Below, piece after piece: positions 11,956 through 25,704 of a stretch of DNA of 64,000 bases. The notes beneath the pieces are model-generated. The model was not told the origin of the DNA and ran no database searches. It worked only from the letters and a program-made list of their open reading frames with translations. The stretch lies in assembly GCF_001632365.1 (NCBI RefSeq), contig NW_024468530.1, positions 124,001-188,000 of the forward strand, written 5' to 3'. Each line of letters opens with the position of its first letter. Position 1 is the first letter of the stretch. A program made the translations under genes and the position numbers. This stretch comes from Laetiporus sulphureus 93-53. Its lineage: Eukaryota; Basidiomycota; Agaricomycetes; Polyporales; Laetiporaceae.

Positions 11956-12712
11956 TACGTGCTTGCGCTCTGTCTCGCTGATCCGACTGCTGAGGCAGCC
12001 TTGTTTGCAGCTTCACGGTGCAATGAACGTCCCACGATCTTGATGATTTGACGATATTCTCTTCACGACCTAGATCAACATCCGTTGTGGAACGACGGTG
12101 CTGGGATGATCTTTTTTGAGGTTTTGTTTTAGCTGTAATATTATTACAAGTCCTTCGTTGTATCAAATAGCGTATCTTGTGCAGACAGCGTCTCTCAATG
12201 CAATTGTGTTTATCAGTCGTTTACATGAGTGGCTTGGACTTTTGCAAAGCCTTGCAACTTGTCATTCTCAATAGCAAGAATATAGATCATCCTTCACATA
12301 CCAGAAGCGAGTACAGGAATCAGGATCCCAACCTGAACGTCGCGCCCGGTCAGTACATTGAGCCAGAGTCGACGTCCCACACGTACATCCGACTGTGGGT
12401 AAGATTCGGGCGGAACCTAGCCACATCCCGCGTAGATTCTGTGACGCTGCCTTCAGGCTTCCTGCACCAGACTTGTGGACTTCAGACCTCCTTCTTCATA
12501 TGATACTGTAGAGCATGACATTCCTGCTTATCCCCCTCAAAAGAAAAGTATGTCGACTTGGCAGTTGACTCGAAAATTTGTTGGGAACGATACATGAGTC
12601 ACGATCGCAAACGCTCTCCCTGGCCCATATCCGAGCTGTGGCGACGCTTTGACGAGTGCTCGAAAAATCTCCTGAGTTCGTACGGCGGACAAAGCAGCGC
12701 ATATAGCCGCCA
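11956..12712. other. Intergenic region upstream of THR1
   Basis: About 750 bp with no recognisable gene, RNA or repeat. It should contain the 3' UTR of the secreted-protein gene and the THR1 promoter. Confidence 0.5.
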
Positions 12713-13954
12713 ATGGCAGAAGGCTCGCGGTCATTCACCATCCGCGTCCCCGCGACCTCCGCCAACATTGGCCCTGGGTTCGATGTCGTCGGTCTCTCGC
12801 TCTCGCTCTACCTCACGCTCACTGCGACTATCACACCGCCAACACCGTCGTCGCCCGCCGCACCTCCAGTTATCCGCTACGCAGGCGAGGGCGCAGACGA
12901 GGTGCCTCTGGACGCGTACAAGAACCTCACGACTCGCGTCGCGCTCTACGTGCTCCGGTGTCATGGCATCACCAAGTTCCCCGAAAACCTATCCATCCAT
13001 GTGTGCAACGAGATTCCCTTCGGACGCGGGCTCGGCTCCTCCGGTGCAGCGGTCATCGCGGGCGTGCTACTGGGCAACGAGCTCGGCGAGCTGAACCTAC
13101 CAATGTCGCGTGTGCTCGACTTTGCGCTCATGGTCGAGCGGCATCCTGACAATGTCACCGCCGCACTGGTCGGCGGATTTGTAGGGTCGTATCTCCGGGA
13201 GCTGGACCAGGCTGCGACGGAAGCTGCGAGCGTGCTCTTGAGCGAGGTGCTGCCAGAATACCCGCCGGATGCTGGAGAAGACTGGGGCATGAACCCGCCG
13301 CAGCCGCCGCTGGGGATCGGACACTACGTTCGCTTTGGCTGGTCGGACAGCATCAAAGCCGTCGCAATAATCCCCCGGTTTGAGCTGAGCACGGCAAAGG
13401 CAAGGGAAGTGTTACCAACGAGTTATTCGCGAAAAGACTTGGTGCGTTCTAGATATTACAATCTTCGGTGGTCAGAGCTAAAGAGGTAACAGGTCTTCAA
13501 CCTGCAACGACTAGCCGTGCTGACCACTGCCTTTGCACAATCGCCGCCTGACCCGGACCTCATCTACGAGGCAATGAAGGATCGAGTGCATCAGCCATAT
13601 CGCAAAACTCTCGTAGGTCCTCCGTACAACAGAATGAGCTACTGTTGCTAAAGCCAACTTGCGGTCTATTAGATTCCCGGTCTTCCAGAGGTCACCTCGA
13701 AGATAACCCCTTCGAGCCATCCTGGACTGCTCGGAATTTGCTTATCGGGAGCTGGGCCCACCATTCTCGCTCTGGCGACGGGCGGCTTTGAGGGCATTGC
13801 TGAAGATGCACGTGCCATATTCAGGGAACAGAACGTTGAGGTTGACTGGAAGGTACTCTCCGTAGTAGGCGGCAGCGTTGTAGAAAGGAACCATAGCATG
13901 TCCTGCATAGCTCAGGATGGTAACGTTGAGCACAAAGAGCCTGCGATTTCATAG
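12713..13954 (+). CDS. THR1: Homoserine kinase
   Basis: Phosphorylates L-homoserine with ATP, the first committed step from homoserine to threonine. Exons 12713-13441, 13493-13612, 13673-13954, about 376 residues, in phase. GHMP-kinase signatures are present: SFTIRVPATSANIGPGFD near the N-terminus, the phosphate-binding loop IPFGRGLGSSGAAV at residues about 102-115, ERHPDNVTAALVGGF, and a C-terminal LSGAGPTILAL. Length fits fungal enzymes. The stop is followed by a short convergent gap to the dynein gene. Confidence 0.96.
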
Positions 13955-14075
13955 CAAAATACAAGTCATACACACATTCCAATCTCAAATTACATCCAGT
14001 ATAGTGAGTCGTACAGGTATCGTCGACAGACATGCGGGTATCGTCGGTAATCTAACACTCTATGCCGTACGTGTT

Positions 14076-17000
14076 CTAACCGCCTGCCGTAAGACACACC
14101 GCTCTAGTGGCCACCAAAGCACCTGCTGCGCTATCGAACGGAAGGTCCACCGTGAAGAGAACATGGCTTCTGTCGTTGTTGAGATAGATGGGAAGGTTCA
14201 CCGTGCCTACGGGTGTCGTATCGTCTGCTTGCACCCAACGTATCTGAGAGGGGTTGAGGCGGACAGCCTCTCCATCGCTCAGTACGAGCTTCTCCGAATC
14301 CCATGTGGCACCTTCTAATACAAGACCTACATGCAGACACATTGATTCATATGGGCGAATTTGAAAGATGAAACGGCCAAGCTCACCATCCACAATGAAC
14401 GCTCCAGGATCATTGACTTTCTCGATGTCGAGCTTGAGGTGCAAAGTCTCGAGACTCCACTTCTTCCTGTGCGCGACAGCCTGGCGAGTTGCAGTGATAT
14501 ACGCTTCCGGAAAGAAGAGTCCACCTAGCCAGACTTCGACATTGCTGAGATTGTCCAAGCCTGCGATCTGATCGAGCTGTCCCAGCCGGCGCGCAAAGTC
14601 GGGGATCCAACCGGAGACTGCCATCGCTTTGTGGACCTTGTACTGTCTCCAGTGGTCGGGTATGGTACCTAAGGTCTGACGTTTGAGCCAGTGCGACACA
14701 CGGCCAAACGTATCACGTACCCTTGGTCAACGAGCTCATCAATGTACGAAGGTGGTTGGTCTGCTTGAGAGCACCTTCGCAGACTTTGACAACGTCTGCC
14801 AGATCCCTGCGCACTTGAGAAAGAAGCTTGCTTCCGATACTCCCTTCACGATAGAACAACCGGTACAGAGGGTCTAGGTTCTCGCCGCTCTGCTTCTGGA
14901 GGGTGTTGAAGCTCTGCCAAAAAAAAGCCGGCGATAATTAGACTACATGAATGATAACGACAATCGGTTACTCTTACCGACGGCAGCTGCTCCAGCCATT
15001 CCCGGCATCGCTCCAACAAGTGCCTCATCCAGGCGGGCTGCTGGGATACTTGTCCCTTGGAGGGGCCAGCATTCACACCTGCTGCCTCATCTTCGTCATC
15101 AGCAAGCATCCTCATCTTGCGAAGCTTCCCGAGAAGCTCGTTTCCTTGAGCAACGGCGATCACGCGTTCCGCAGTTGGTGGCAAGCTGAGCCATGACGGC
15201 GGCTCTAATTCAGGGAGCTTCTGCGTCCACGCCAGGAAGTGGTCGAGCTTGGTTCCATCGGGCACGCCAAGGACTCGAGAACCCGTTGTGCTAGGCACAA
15301 GGTCGAAATCGACGTTGTAAGCCGATGGAGTGAACAGTCCGTCAACGAAAGCATCCAGGATCTTCTGATCGAAGTCGCTATCCACTCTACCACCATACAC
15401 GCACTGTTTGACGAGCGTTCGAACGGCGTCCCATGGAATGATGGCAGGATCAATATTAGCACGACCTTTTGCAACGGCATTGATCCAGGCGTCAATCGTA
15501 TCGAAAGCAGCAGCCATATCAGAGTCGTTGAAGTCATAGACCTTGCTCCAGCCAAGCGGCACGTAGCGCAGACGCTCTTGTACCACAGCATGGAACCAGG
15601 CGAGAAGGAAGTACAAACGAGCTTTCTCGGCAGGACCTTGCGTTAAACGGGAGGAGGATATGCTACGCAGTGAGTCAGACAGATTAGCTTTGATACCCGG
15701 AGGTGGCTCGTTCATCAGGATCCTCGACTGACGGAGGATGTTCACAGGAATGCTGGGGTTCGCTTCCATAGTAAGGAACAGACGGAAGTTTCTATGAGGA
15801 TTGAGTGTCTGCAGCTTCTTCTCGAGTTGACCGAGCCACGAAGGTGCGAGATGAACATTCTTGAGCAATACCCACGTCCCTTGGCGAGCAGCGAACGCGA
15901 TAGCCTGATCAGCCAGCGTGAAGCCTTCCTGTGAGCCCATAGCGACCGATGCGCATCGTGCACTCGTGTTCTTCACAAGATTCTCTACACGATAACTTGC
16001 ATCGTACCCAGTGACAGAGACCAATGACAACGGGGTTGCTGGCTGGACTTCGTCTGTCACCATTGACCCAAGATCGTAGACGGACTCAGCGTTTAGGTCG
16101 ATATTGAAGACCATACGGACGAATGCTGCTGTTGTTTGCAGCAGCCGATCGGGACGAAGACACTTGATAATGAGCATCCGCCGAATTGCCTCAACAGCCG
16201 CTGTCATAAACAGATTGAATTAATTGGAGACTGTCAGATGTAATTTTTAACTTACGTGTACTTGGATCCCACGGTGAGGGAACACATTGCTCGGGGTTGG
16301 GGGATTCGAGGAAGGGAATCCACTGTTCTTCATGTTGGACAACGTGAGTCACCACGGGTTCGAATAGCGGGTGTTTAGCATAAATTTCCAGACGTTGCTT
16401 CTGCTCCATCGTGAGGAAGGAACAATACTGCAAATCGGCATTCTCAGATCCGATGGCGACAGGACCGTCACCACTCTCCAGCAGGTATTCGAGCTCATCC
16501 GCGATCTCCTCCACTCCGCGCAATTTCACTTGCGCCAATAATACTGCCAACATGACATGATCTCGATGTAACAACGCTCGGGAAGTTCTCTTGTAGACCA
16601 TGAGGAACAAGTCATTCAAGAGGATCTCTCTGCGTCGATTGTGGTCGGCAACGTTCTCCAGGTTGGGATTATGATGCAGGACATAGTCGAATATATCGAG
16701 AAAGAATCTTAAGGAGAATTGATAGAAATGATTGACGAGATTCAACTGTTCCAGGATGAAGAAGACGGCGCTGCAGGCTTGCGCTAACGGGAGATATTCC
16801 GCTGTGACCTGTTCTACCTCTTTCATGACGAGATCAGTCTCTTCCACTTTGTGAGTAATCTCCGCCGCCTCTCGTTTGAGAGTTTCTAGGGTATCGATGA
16901 CTTTATCGTCGTCGAGAATATTTCCAGTAGACTCATTGAGCGCCTGGAGTAATAGCTTCTCTAGGGTCCTCAGACGTAGGCGGAACTCGCCTTGCGTCTT

Positions 17001-20000
17001 CATCAAGTCCGTCCGCTTCCGCTCTGTATCAGGCCGCTCGACTTTGAGAACTTGATCTAGAGATTGGCTCTGTAAACTACTCCTTGTCATCGTGAAGTTC
17101 ACGAACGTCACTCGACTGCAGATGTCCGGAGAAAATTCTACAGATGGGTCCCGTGTGGATAGGAACATTGTGAATGATGGAGAGAAGTCTATATCCTGAC
17201 TTCCAAGACGAATAAGGACACGGCCTCCCGTTCTGCGAATCTCTTTGTTGAGAACCGGGTTGAGAATTGGGTCCAGATGCTCGACATCTTGGATCAACAG
17301 GGTGTTCCCGAACCGTAATGCGCTCTCGAGCACCTTCAAGAATGCTTCATCCAAGAAGCTCGTAACAGTGATCTTCCGATCTCTGTACTCGTGAAGCAGG
17401 AACTGCGTAGCTTGACCAGTAGGGTCGATGATGAGAGGATATCGGCTGAAACGCTTAATCATGATCGCATTTTCGGTGCACAAATTGTCGGATGGTAACC
17501 CCTTAGATTGCCAGCTGAGGCGATCGTCGGCAGTGGATAAGTAGTCCGGAAGTGACAACTCCGTCTTGAACTTGATGCCGGCTTCTGCCAGATGTATGGA
17601 CCATTCACGCCACATTACCTCGCGATAGTGTTGATCGAAGAAGCCACCGTATGCCAAGAACGCCGCAGATAACAGAACATCGCCAACGATCGTGCTCATT
17701 TCCGTATCGAAAGTGCGACTGCCAGACTCCCACCTGGACTTCTCAGAGGACAAACTCTCAAGGAGTTTCATGCTTCGTTCAACCTTGCTTTCGACGCGTT
17801 CCATTTCCGTCTTGATCGCTTGCGTTTCTCTGATGAGAGCGGCATATTCCTCCTTGTACTTCTCTATGCTTGCCTCCAACTCGGAAATCATAGTGATAAT
17901 CATCTTCGCCTGTTCTTTGGTATTTTCCGCCTGCTCCTCCAGGGATTGCACTTCGTTACGCAGAGGCTCCACCTTGACGAGAATCTCGGAGAATCGAACC
18001 TGAGCGATTGCCCACTTGACCAAAGGTCCACAGGCTTTGCTTGCTCGTTGAACAGTCTCGAAATTGTAGGAAGGTCGGCTGAGGAAGTCTCTCTTCATGA
18101 CATCGCGCAGATGCTTCGTCATCTGATTGGTGGTGTCGAAGTTCACAATCCTCTGGATGAAGTCATCCCTCCTAATGATACCTTGAACGGTACGCCAACT
18201 ATCGATCTTGTGCCCGAGAAGTGTGCAAACAGACTCCATGGCTAACTTCACAGCCTCGGGAGGATTGGCCATCGTGCGTACTTCCTGCAGATGCTGTCGT
18301 TTGATGTTACTCACAGCAGCTTGAGCGTCCAGTACTGCGGGCTCCGCATCTGCGAGATCGGCCATGACAACGGCGCGCCGTTGCTCGATATGTTTATCCT
18401 GCTCAGCAAGAGCGGCTTGAATTTGAATGGATGCGGCCTTCTTCTGTTCTGCCTCTTGTTGGTCTGCAACCATACGCTTGAGCTTCTCGTTGGCTTCCGC
18501 GTTTTTGGCCTCTAACTGTGTGCGCTTAATCGCAAGGCTTTTACGCAATTCCTCGACCTGTGTCACGGTGTCCCGCAACTTGTCCAGACCGACGTGCAGG
18601 TGGCGCTGTTGCTCCTCTAACTCTTCTCGTTTCTCGTTGTGCAGGCGTACATACTGGTTGATGCTAGAGGGAAGTCATCATAAGACAAGGTAACAGCATG
18701 AATGGAGAGAACTTACAAGTCCAAGTAGTGTCGTGGAGTGACGTAGTTGTATCGTCCTTGCCGGCGACTCAAGCGCTGATTGAACTGGTGAAGCGACTCG
18801 TGCACATAGACCATTGCGTTCGCGATAGCATTCCGATGATCTGGAGGCATTGATAACTCGCGGTACGCGATGGGGAACATGGCCGGAGGATTGTATGATG
18901 GCAGATCAAGATCAAGAGTGTGCGTGAACTCCATGCCAACTTGGTAGAATGCTTGGTCAGACCAATCGCCGAACCAGTCAAGGACGCAACGGTTGAACAG
19001 CGCAGGAGACGTCGCTGCACGAGAGGCCAGTCCATTTTCTGGAGGATTCATGGTGAAGACCACGTGAAGATTCTTGGCAACTTGTTGGGTGAACCAACGG
19101 TAGAGCTCTTCGTGAGAGTCTAACATTAGTCCATCGCGTTGAGAACCCTCCTTGCAAGCTGTCATCAAAGCGGAATGCTCGTCTCCTTCGAACAGCCCTG
19201 GAACTTCAGCATTCGCCAGAAGGGTGTTCATACGCTCCAAGAAACCCGAGTCGAGGACATTTGACTCGTCCATGATGAAGCATATTTTCTCTCCTTTGCA
19301 GCCTGCACGACGCAACACAGTTCGCAGGTCTTCGTCGAAGTCTTCCCCGGTGTATTTGTTGGAGACCTTGATTTGGAAAATATTTAACCCGTTCATCCAC
19401 GCAACAAAGCGTGACAATGTGGTCTGCAAGTCATGGATTGGCATCCTGACACTTCAAAAGATACGGATAACGCACCTTTCCACTACCACTCACGCCAATC
19501 AAAAGGAGATGCCCCTGAATTTGCCTGAAGACTCGATCGATACGGAGGACATGGTCCAGAACATCGTTAAACAAGACAAGCGGGACATCGAGCTCCTCCT
19601 CATAGAACACTCGCAATCGTGCCTTGGTGTATTCGCGGAGAACGTCACGGTCGACTGGAATGTAGTCCTTCGAGGTCCAGTTCGAAAACAGGATGGGACG
19701 CGCCAACGCCTCATCGCGATTGATCGTAGGGAAATTATCCATCGCGACCATGTCAATACTTTCGTCTGTCCATTGCTTCTCTTCTTCGGTTACAAGTCGG
19801 TCTTGGAACAGACGCAAAGCTTCATGTGCCCAGACGCGCACAAGACCCTCTACAGATAAGACTTCCAGCGGTTTGATGGCCTCATAGAGACCGCGAACCC
19901 AGCGAGTGAGCTCACGCGGGCTATACACGTAGTGCGCCTGGACATCAGTGGTGAAGCGCTTCTGAGAGGCGAGATACAACGCGACCATAGCATTTGTGAG

Positions 20001-23000
20001 TGGTTCTGCGTAGGTGCGGAGGTTCGGAACCACTTTGAGTAATGCACGATTATAAGTTCCATATATCTGTTTGAGTGACACTTCTCCGGGGTAGTCCACC
20101 ATGACCAATGGAGCATGTCGCAGAAATCTGTGGCTGAGAGGAACACGGCCAGGATCTGTGGGAGGATTGCAGGCACCGACGAACTGAATTCGTTCCAATT
20201 TGACCCAAGCCATGTCTGATGTCCTCCAATATCCTCCAGACTCCACTAGCTGCCTAATGAATGAGATTACACGCTGTGTTCCATACTTGTCCGTTGCGGG
20301 CAGGTTAATTTCATCACAGAAGACGACAAGCCAACGTCCGATCTGAATGGGTGCGAGAATCACGCCGTTGGGCGTCTTGCGATACTCGCAATATTGCTCA
20401 AATGTCTTCAGAATCAAATCCGGTGTTGTCGCACTTGAGAAATTCAGGCCAACGACCTCCATATCTGGCAGCTTACGGAGAGCACTGAAGAGTGTCATCG
20501 TCTTGCCGGAACCCGGCGGGCCACATAACATGAGCGGCTTGTGTTCAGAGAGCCAGGAATACAGAACTTCCTCGTGACGGACAGTGTCGATAGTTGGAAC
20601 CACAACATCAGAAGCTGTGACCGCATGGGCTTCAATTTCGATCATGGGGACCCGGGATTGCCATGCGAACCACTCTCCATTGCTGACCTGGACATCATAG
20701 TCGAGCAATGTGCCACTTTGACCCATTGGCGGAAGGTCTACGCCGGTTTGCTTACGCAAGAATTCACCCATTTCCGCACGTAGCTCCAAGCGAGCATCTC
20801 CAGAGAATGCCCAGATGATGTTGACAAGAAGGCGCTTCGTGACATACTGCTCAACCCGTTCGAGAGATAGAGGGAAGTCGGAATGCTGCAAGTTATATTC
20901 GATGATGTTTCGGACGGTCTTGTTGACGAGGGAGAAGAGGGTGTTGAGAGCGCGAGTAGTCGTGAAGTCCATGATATGCTCGATAGACTCGGCATAGGAG
21001 AGAGCAGACGTCACAAGACCATCATCAACAAAGTATGGCTCCAAAATCATCGCGACTTGCTTTTGCGTTGCGAGGTTGGCAGAAGACGCTTCGTCTGAAG
21101 AAAGAACGTCCATATGATAGCCGGGAATGTCCACTTCCTCGTCTTCAGCATCCAGAGGGACCATTGCCAGTGTATCGAGATAGTGGCGGAAGACCATGCT
21201 TGGCTCGACAACATCCTCACTGAACCAGATCATACCGCACCGGCTGACTGTAGCCAAGGTCGCGTATCTCAAGTGCTCCACCTCGAACATGATGCGCACA
21301 TTGGGCGGTAGGTTCAGACGTTCTCCATTGGGGAGAGTCAGCAACTTATTGTCGTCGAGAACGCTAAAATGCGTGGCATCAACAACGAGACAAAGCACCC
21401 AAAGAAGCTGATGTACCTGTTGAGGTTCTCTACCCACTCTGGGTCAACATCACCATCGAAAATGATCCAATGTCTCTTCCCACTCTCTCCTCGGACATCG
21501 TCGACGATCTTACGAAGAGTGTGAGTAAAGAGACCATCGTTCCATTCACGAGTGGTGGGATCCAGAGTACCGTAAAGGGCGTCCTTATGCATCGCCTTGG
21601 GATCAATGACATACGCGACACCTTCGGTTCCATCGAGCCGTTCCATGGCTGCCAACAAGACTTGCCACGCATTGCTCTTGCCACTTCCAGATGATCCAAC
21701 CATCATCAACCCATGTTGAATCTTCTGGATCTGGTACAGTTGTAGGATCTTCGAGACCCACCGCTCGCCTTCTACCAAGCGACGTTCGGCGCATACCTTG
21801 CTAATCTGCTCCCGTAGGGCGTCAAGATTCACAGGTATGTAATCAATGCCAGGGAAGACATCTGCTAGAAGGCTGTGCAATAAACGTTAGGCATTTGAGT
21901 ACAACAGCATCGACTATTCGCCCACCTCGTCAGCAGTGGCACGTCATCCGCCACGAGCTTCGGCACTATCGTCTCCGTCACACTCTGGATGAGAATGACC
22001 TGCTCAGATGCAGCATCTGACAATGCACCCGCGTTCTCAACGTCATCGCCTTCGGCTCGGGACTCTTGGAGACGCTCGCGCTTGAGTATACCCGCGCTAG
22101 CGAGGACTGCCTTCAGAGCTCGGAGACCGAAGTCATAGTGAGGCTGAGGGGAGAGCTGCTCATCGCAAAGGTTGAAGAACGGAACGATCTTGGATGCAAG
22201 GGACTCAGCGGTCCGGAAACCTTGAGAGAACAGCATGACTTGAGCGATCAACTCGCGGTCGGGGCGAGTCATGGCCATGCTGAATAACGGTATTAGTGAG
22301 CATCGTGTCAAAGCGTTTTCGTGTACTTACGGCCTGAAGAGTTTCGTCAGGTTTGGAGGAAGAGTGGATCGACCGGCATAATTCGGGTTCGTAGTAATAA
22401 AGATACCTGATTGAATTACATAATGAGCAAAGTCGAAGAATCGTACAGAAGCTTAAGTCGTACCCATATTTTTGTTGAGCTTGACGTTCTTTCCGACAAG
22501 TTCAATCTCCGTGCTAGGATTCTTCACGAGAGAAGCAAGTCCCTGCTGGATGCTCTGTACTTGCTGCGACACAGCACTCAAGATGCGTTCCTCGAGACGG
22601 TTGAATTCATCGAAACAGCCCCATGCCCCTACTTGACAAAGACCGACGAATATGCGGCCCATGGCTTGGAAATCGAACGTCTCGTCGCAACAGAAGACAA
22701 GGACGAAACGTCCAAGCTGTACTCCGAGGGCCTTTACCGATTCTGTCTTGCCTGTAAAATACCAATCATTTGCGAGTTCTGAGAATGTTATGGTATTCAA
22801 TACTAACCTGTGCCTGCCGGTCCGAAGGGAGATCCACCGAGCTGACTATCCAGGGCCTGAGTCAACGTGAGATAGCACCTGTCCGTCAAAGGCGTCTGCA
22901 CAAGACGATCGGGCACACCCAAGTACTCCCAGCCATACGGGAACGTGGCGTCGGCGACGCGAATGGCAAGCCTATCCAATGGATTGTCCACGCTAGAATC

Positions 23001-25482
23001 AAGGTAAAAGCGCATCTGGTACAGCCACGCGAAAGCTCGGTTATCAGAGACTTTCTGTTGTGCGAGATTGCGTAGCACATCACGCTGGTGGACGAGCTCT
23101 GTGATGAGATGCTCGCATTTTCGCCGCGTCACCGGGCTCAGCTCCGTGAGGACGACATCCGCAAGGAGGTCAAGACCTTGTCGCACAGTATCGAGCGGTC
23201 CACCGAGGCCACTGTCACTTCCAAGCGCCGATTCGACAGAAGCGGTCCAGGCAACCTGGACGGCAAGCGTCACCAGTTGAGCGGGGTACTTCTCCATCCA
23301 TTCCATGAATAGATCCTGTGGAAGTGGTGTAGTTGACCCATAAAAAGTCTGCAATTCTGCGACCGCATCGCAGAGCAATTGTGCCAACGAAACCCTCATT
23401 TCAGCCTCCAACTTGGTCAGCCAATCGTTGATCTTGGGATAGTCCTTGAGGAATATTGGACTCTTGAAACGTACTTCCTCTCCTTCTCTAGACGCCATGC
23501 CCTGTATCTGTGTCAACTCCTCGTCTAGCATGATCGTGGAGATGCCCGCAAACATCTTCTTCAGATGCTTCACGATGCGAAGGATCTCCTTGCTGTTACC
23601 GATGATTTCCAGAAGATCTTCGTCACCGACAAAGTAGAACCGCGGGAATGAGGCACGCTCCCGTTCCAAATATTCTCCCAGTGCCTTCTGGATCTTGTTA
23701 AGCAGATCGGCTAGACGTTCCAGACTCTTTTGAACGCCAGGAATGTTCATGACGTCGACGATGAAAGGAGACTTGTACACTTTCTTCATCACTGTCAAGA
23801 ACTCCGTATTGATGTTTTGGAAACGGGCACTTTCAACAGGAAGGAGGTGTTTGATGTCCGCGCTACCAGAAAATATACCTTCCAGGTATACCCATTGCCT
23901 CTGCACGTCAATCCACACGTCTGCTCGATGTGTTAGAACAATGAAATGGCATAGCTTCCTATAACTTACCGAAGAGAACATGAATGCGATTCAGTTTTTC
24001 TTCCCAAGAACCGGCCTATGAAAGTTGTTAGATGTCGCAGAGGTCGACAGAATTAGGCTTGCCTCTTCTTCAAAAACTAGTTTCATTGTAAATCTAAGTA
24101 AATAAGGATGGCGGGAGGGAGAAAGGAGACGCTCACCTTTATAGTAAGGCGACAACTTCATCGCAACGAGCGAGTTCAGGTTCTCGCTGCACTTGTTAAA
24201 TAAATCGTCCCAACCACTAGAGAATGATATTTTTATCAATCGTCGAAAAACACAGTGTGCTGGACCACATACCGGATGAGACGACACTTGCTCTGGTAGT
24301 TAACAAGGTCAAGGGTATAGCTTGTCCATGTCTCCTTCACTTGCCGAATGTACTCTTCGAGAGCCATCTGCCGTTCCTGTTAGACCTGGGTAGAAAACTC
24401 TTGCACGTATGAAGACGAACCTCTCCTTGCGCTTGAATAATGACTTCCTTGATGGTATTCTCGTTCTTGCGTAGATCCATGTCATAAACGTGGCCCAAGG
24501 TCATTCTGTAGACCTCCGTCAGAATGCATCCAATTTTACCGCGTAAGCAGTGCATACAATGTCAAACTGATTTGATTCGGCACACGCAACACCTTGAAGA
24601 GCTGCTTCCAATGCCTATCCTTGAGTGCCTCTGACTTCAACTCTGACACCAGACTGTTCGCCTTCAACAGGCCACGCAGAGCATCTTGCACGTATTCGAA
24701 TGCAGCATACTGCCTCATGCGCGTAGGCATATCCTTGGTTGACGTCAACAGTCCGTCGAGCTGTTGCCTGAGCTTTCGCGGCTGCACCGTCGCCCATGCC
24801 ATCTCGCGTAGTTCTCCGACCTGGCTCCAGATTCCGGAGAGAGCGGTCCATACCGCCTTCAGGTCACGCAACTCCTCGAATATGGGCTCAAGACGCGTAT
24901 GCCGAACGAGCTCAAGGTCTAGAGCTTCCTTCGCTCTGCAAACCAGATCGTACTCTTCTTGTATGCGGTTCAGTTTGCCCTCGAATACGTTGATGGCGTT
25001 CAGAGCAGTGTCCGCACGCATGTTGCCTTGGACAGGACGCGTCTGCTCCCATTCCTGTATGATGTCGTTGATCTTGTTCTCTACAATCTTGTCCTCAGCT
25101 ATAATCTTCAGCTGAAGTCCCGCTGGAGCGAAACGTTTGAGTAGACACGTCGTAACGCGATATATTGGTCACGCACCTAGTTGCTCCTGGATGGAATCAT
25201 TCTTCCTCTTCAAAATCTCATTGAACGCACTCCACTCTCCTTGTAGCTGGTCACTATAAAGCCAATCATCCGGAAACTGGTAGCGGAAGCGCTCCAACGT
25301 TTTTTCGCCACTCGCACAGAGTTCGATCATAGGTCCCCATTGCTTGGTCTTGCGCTTTAGGTCTTGCACAAAGGTGATGAAGGTGACCGCCGCAGCTGTC
25401 GATGAGTTTGAGCCCACCAGCAGCTTTGACAAGTACGTGAGCAATCTGAGCAGCCAAACAGCGTGTACGAATATACCTCCAT
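14076..25482 (-). CDS. DYN1: Cytoplasmic dynein heavy chain, motor-half polypeptide (split-gene type)
   Basis: Minus-end microtubule motor used for nuclear migration and organelle transport. Proposed exons: 25482-25477, 25423-25177, 25122-24558, 24505-24421, 24367-24273, 24216-24137, 24076-24063, 24015-23970, 23920-22808, 22751-22464, 22406-22331, 22279-21926, 21872-21417, 21363-19476, 19423-18717, 18663-16256, 16200-14978, 14913-14721, 14668-14387, 14326-14076; phases close to about 3458 residues. The product begins near the linker ([16 protein letters not shown]). It carries all motor modules: P-loops GPAGTGKTE (AAA1, about 745), GSSGSGKS (AAA2, about 1050), GPPGSGKT (AAA3, about 1420) and GVSGSGKT (AAA4, about 1768), the coiled-coil stalk (about 2010-2350), AAA5/6 and a C-terminal domain. 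The first 1000 or so tail residues of ordinary dyneins are absent, because the divergent SmE gene starts 222 bp upstream. The six-base first exon is tentative. The last intron (14386-14327) is a multiple of three and could be misread as coding. Confidence 0.93.
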
Positions 25483-25704
25483 GGTTGTTGGCTGCCACGG
25501 TGTAAGTTGGTCCTGCAAAAGACACAGCGCGTCGCATATAAACACGTACAGCAGACGCTGAACGGCTTTTGCCGAGAGAGCACATTCCGGCGTTCAATCG
25601 TGCAGTTCACTTGTGTCGCCACAGTCACCCATCGCCGCCTCCAAGTTCAGTTCTCAATACTCCGCCGAGCACGCTCTTTTCCTTTCGCTGAGTATCCGCC
25701 CAAC
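25483..25704. promoter_or_regulatory. Bidirectional promoter region, dynein motor / SmE
   Basis: About 222 bp between the proposed divergent start codons. Both promoters must be compressed here. The tightness also limits any unseen upstream exons of the dynein gene. Confidence 0.55.
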
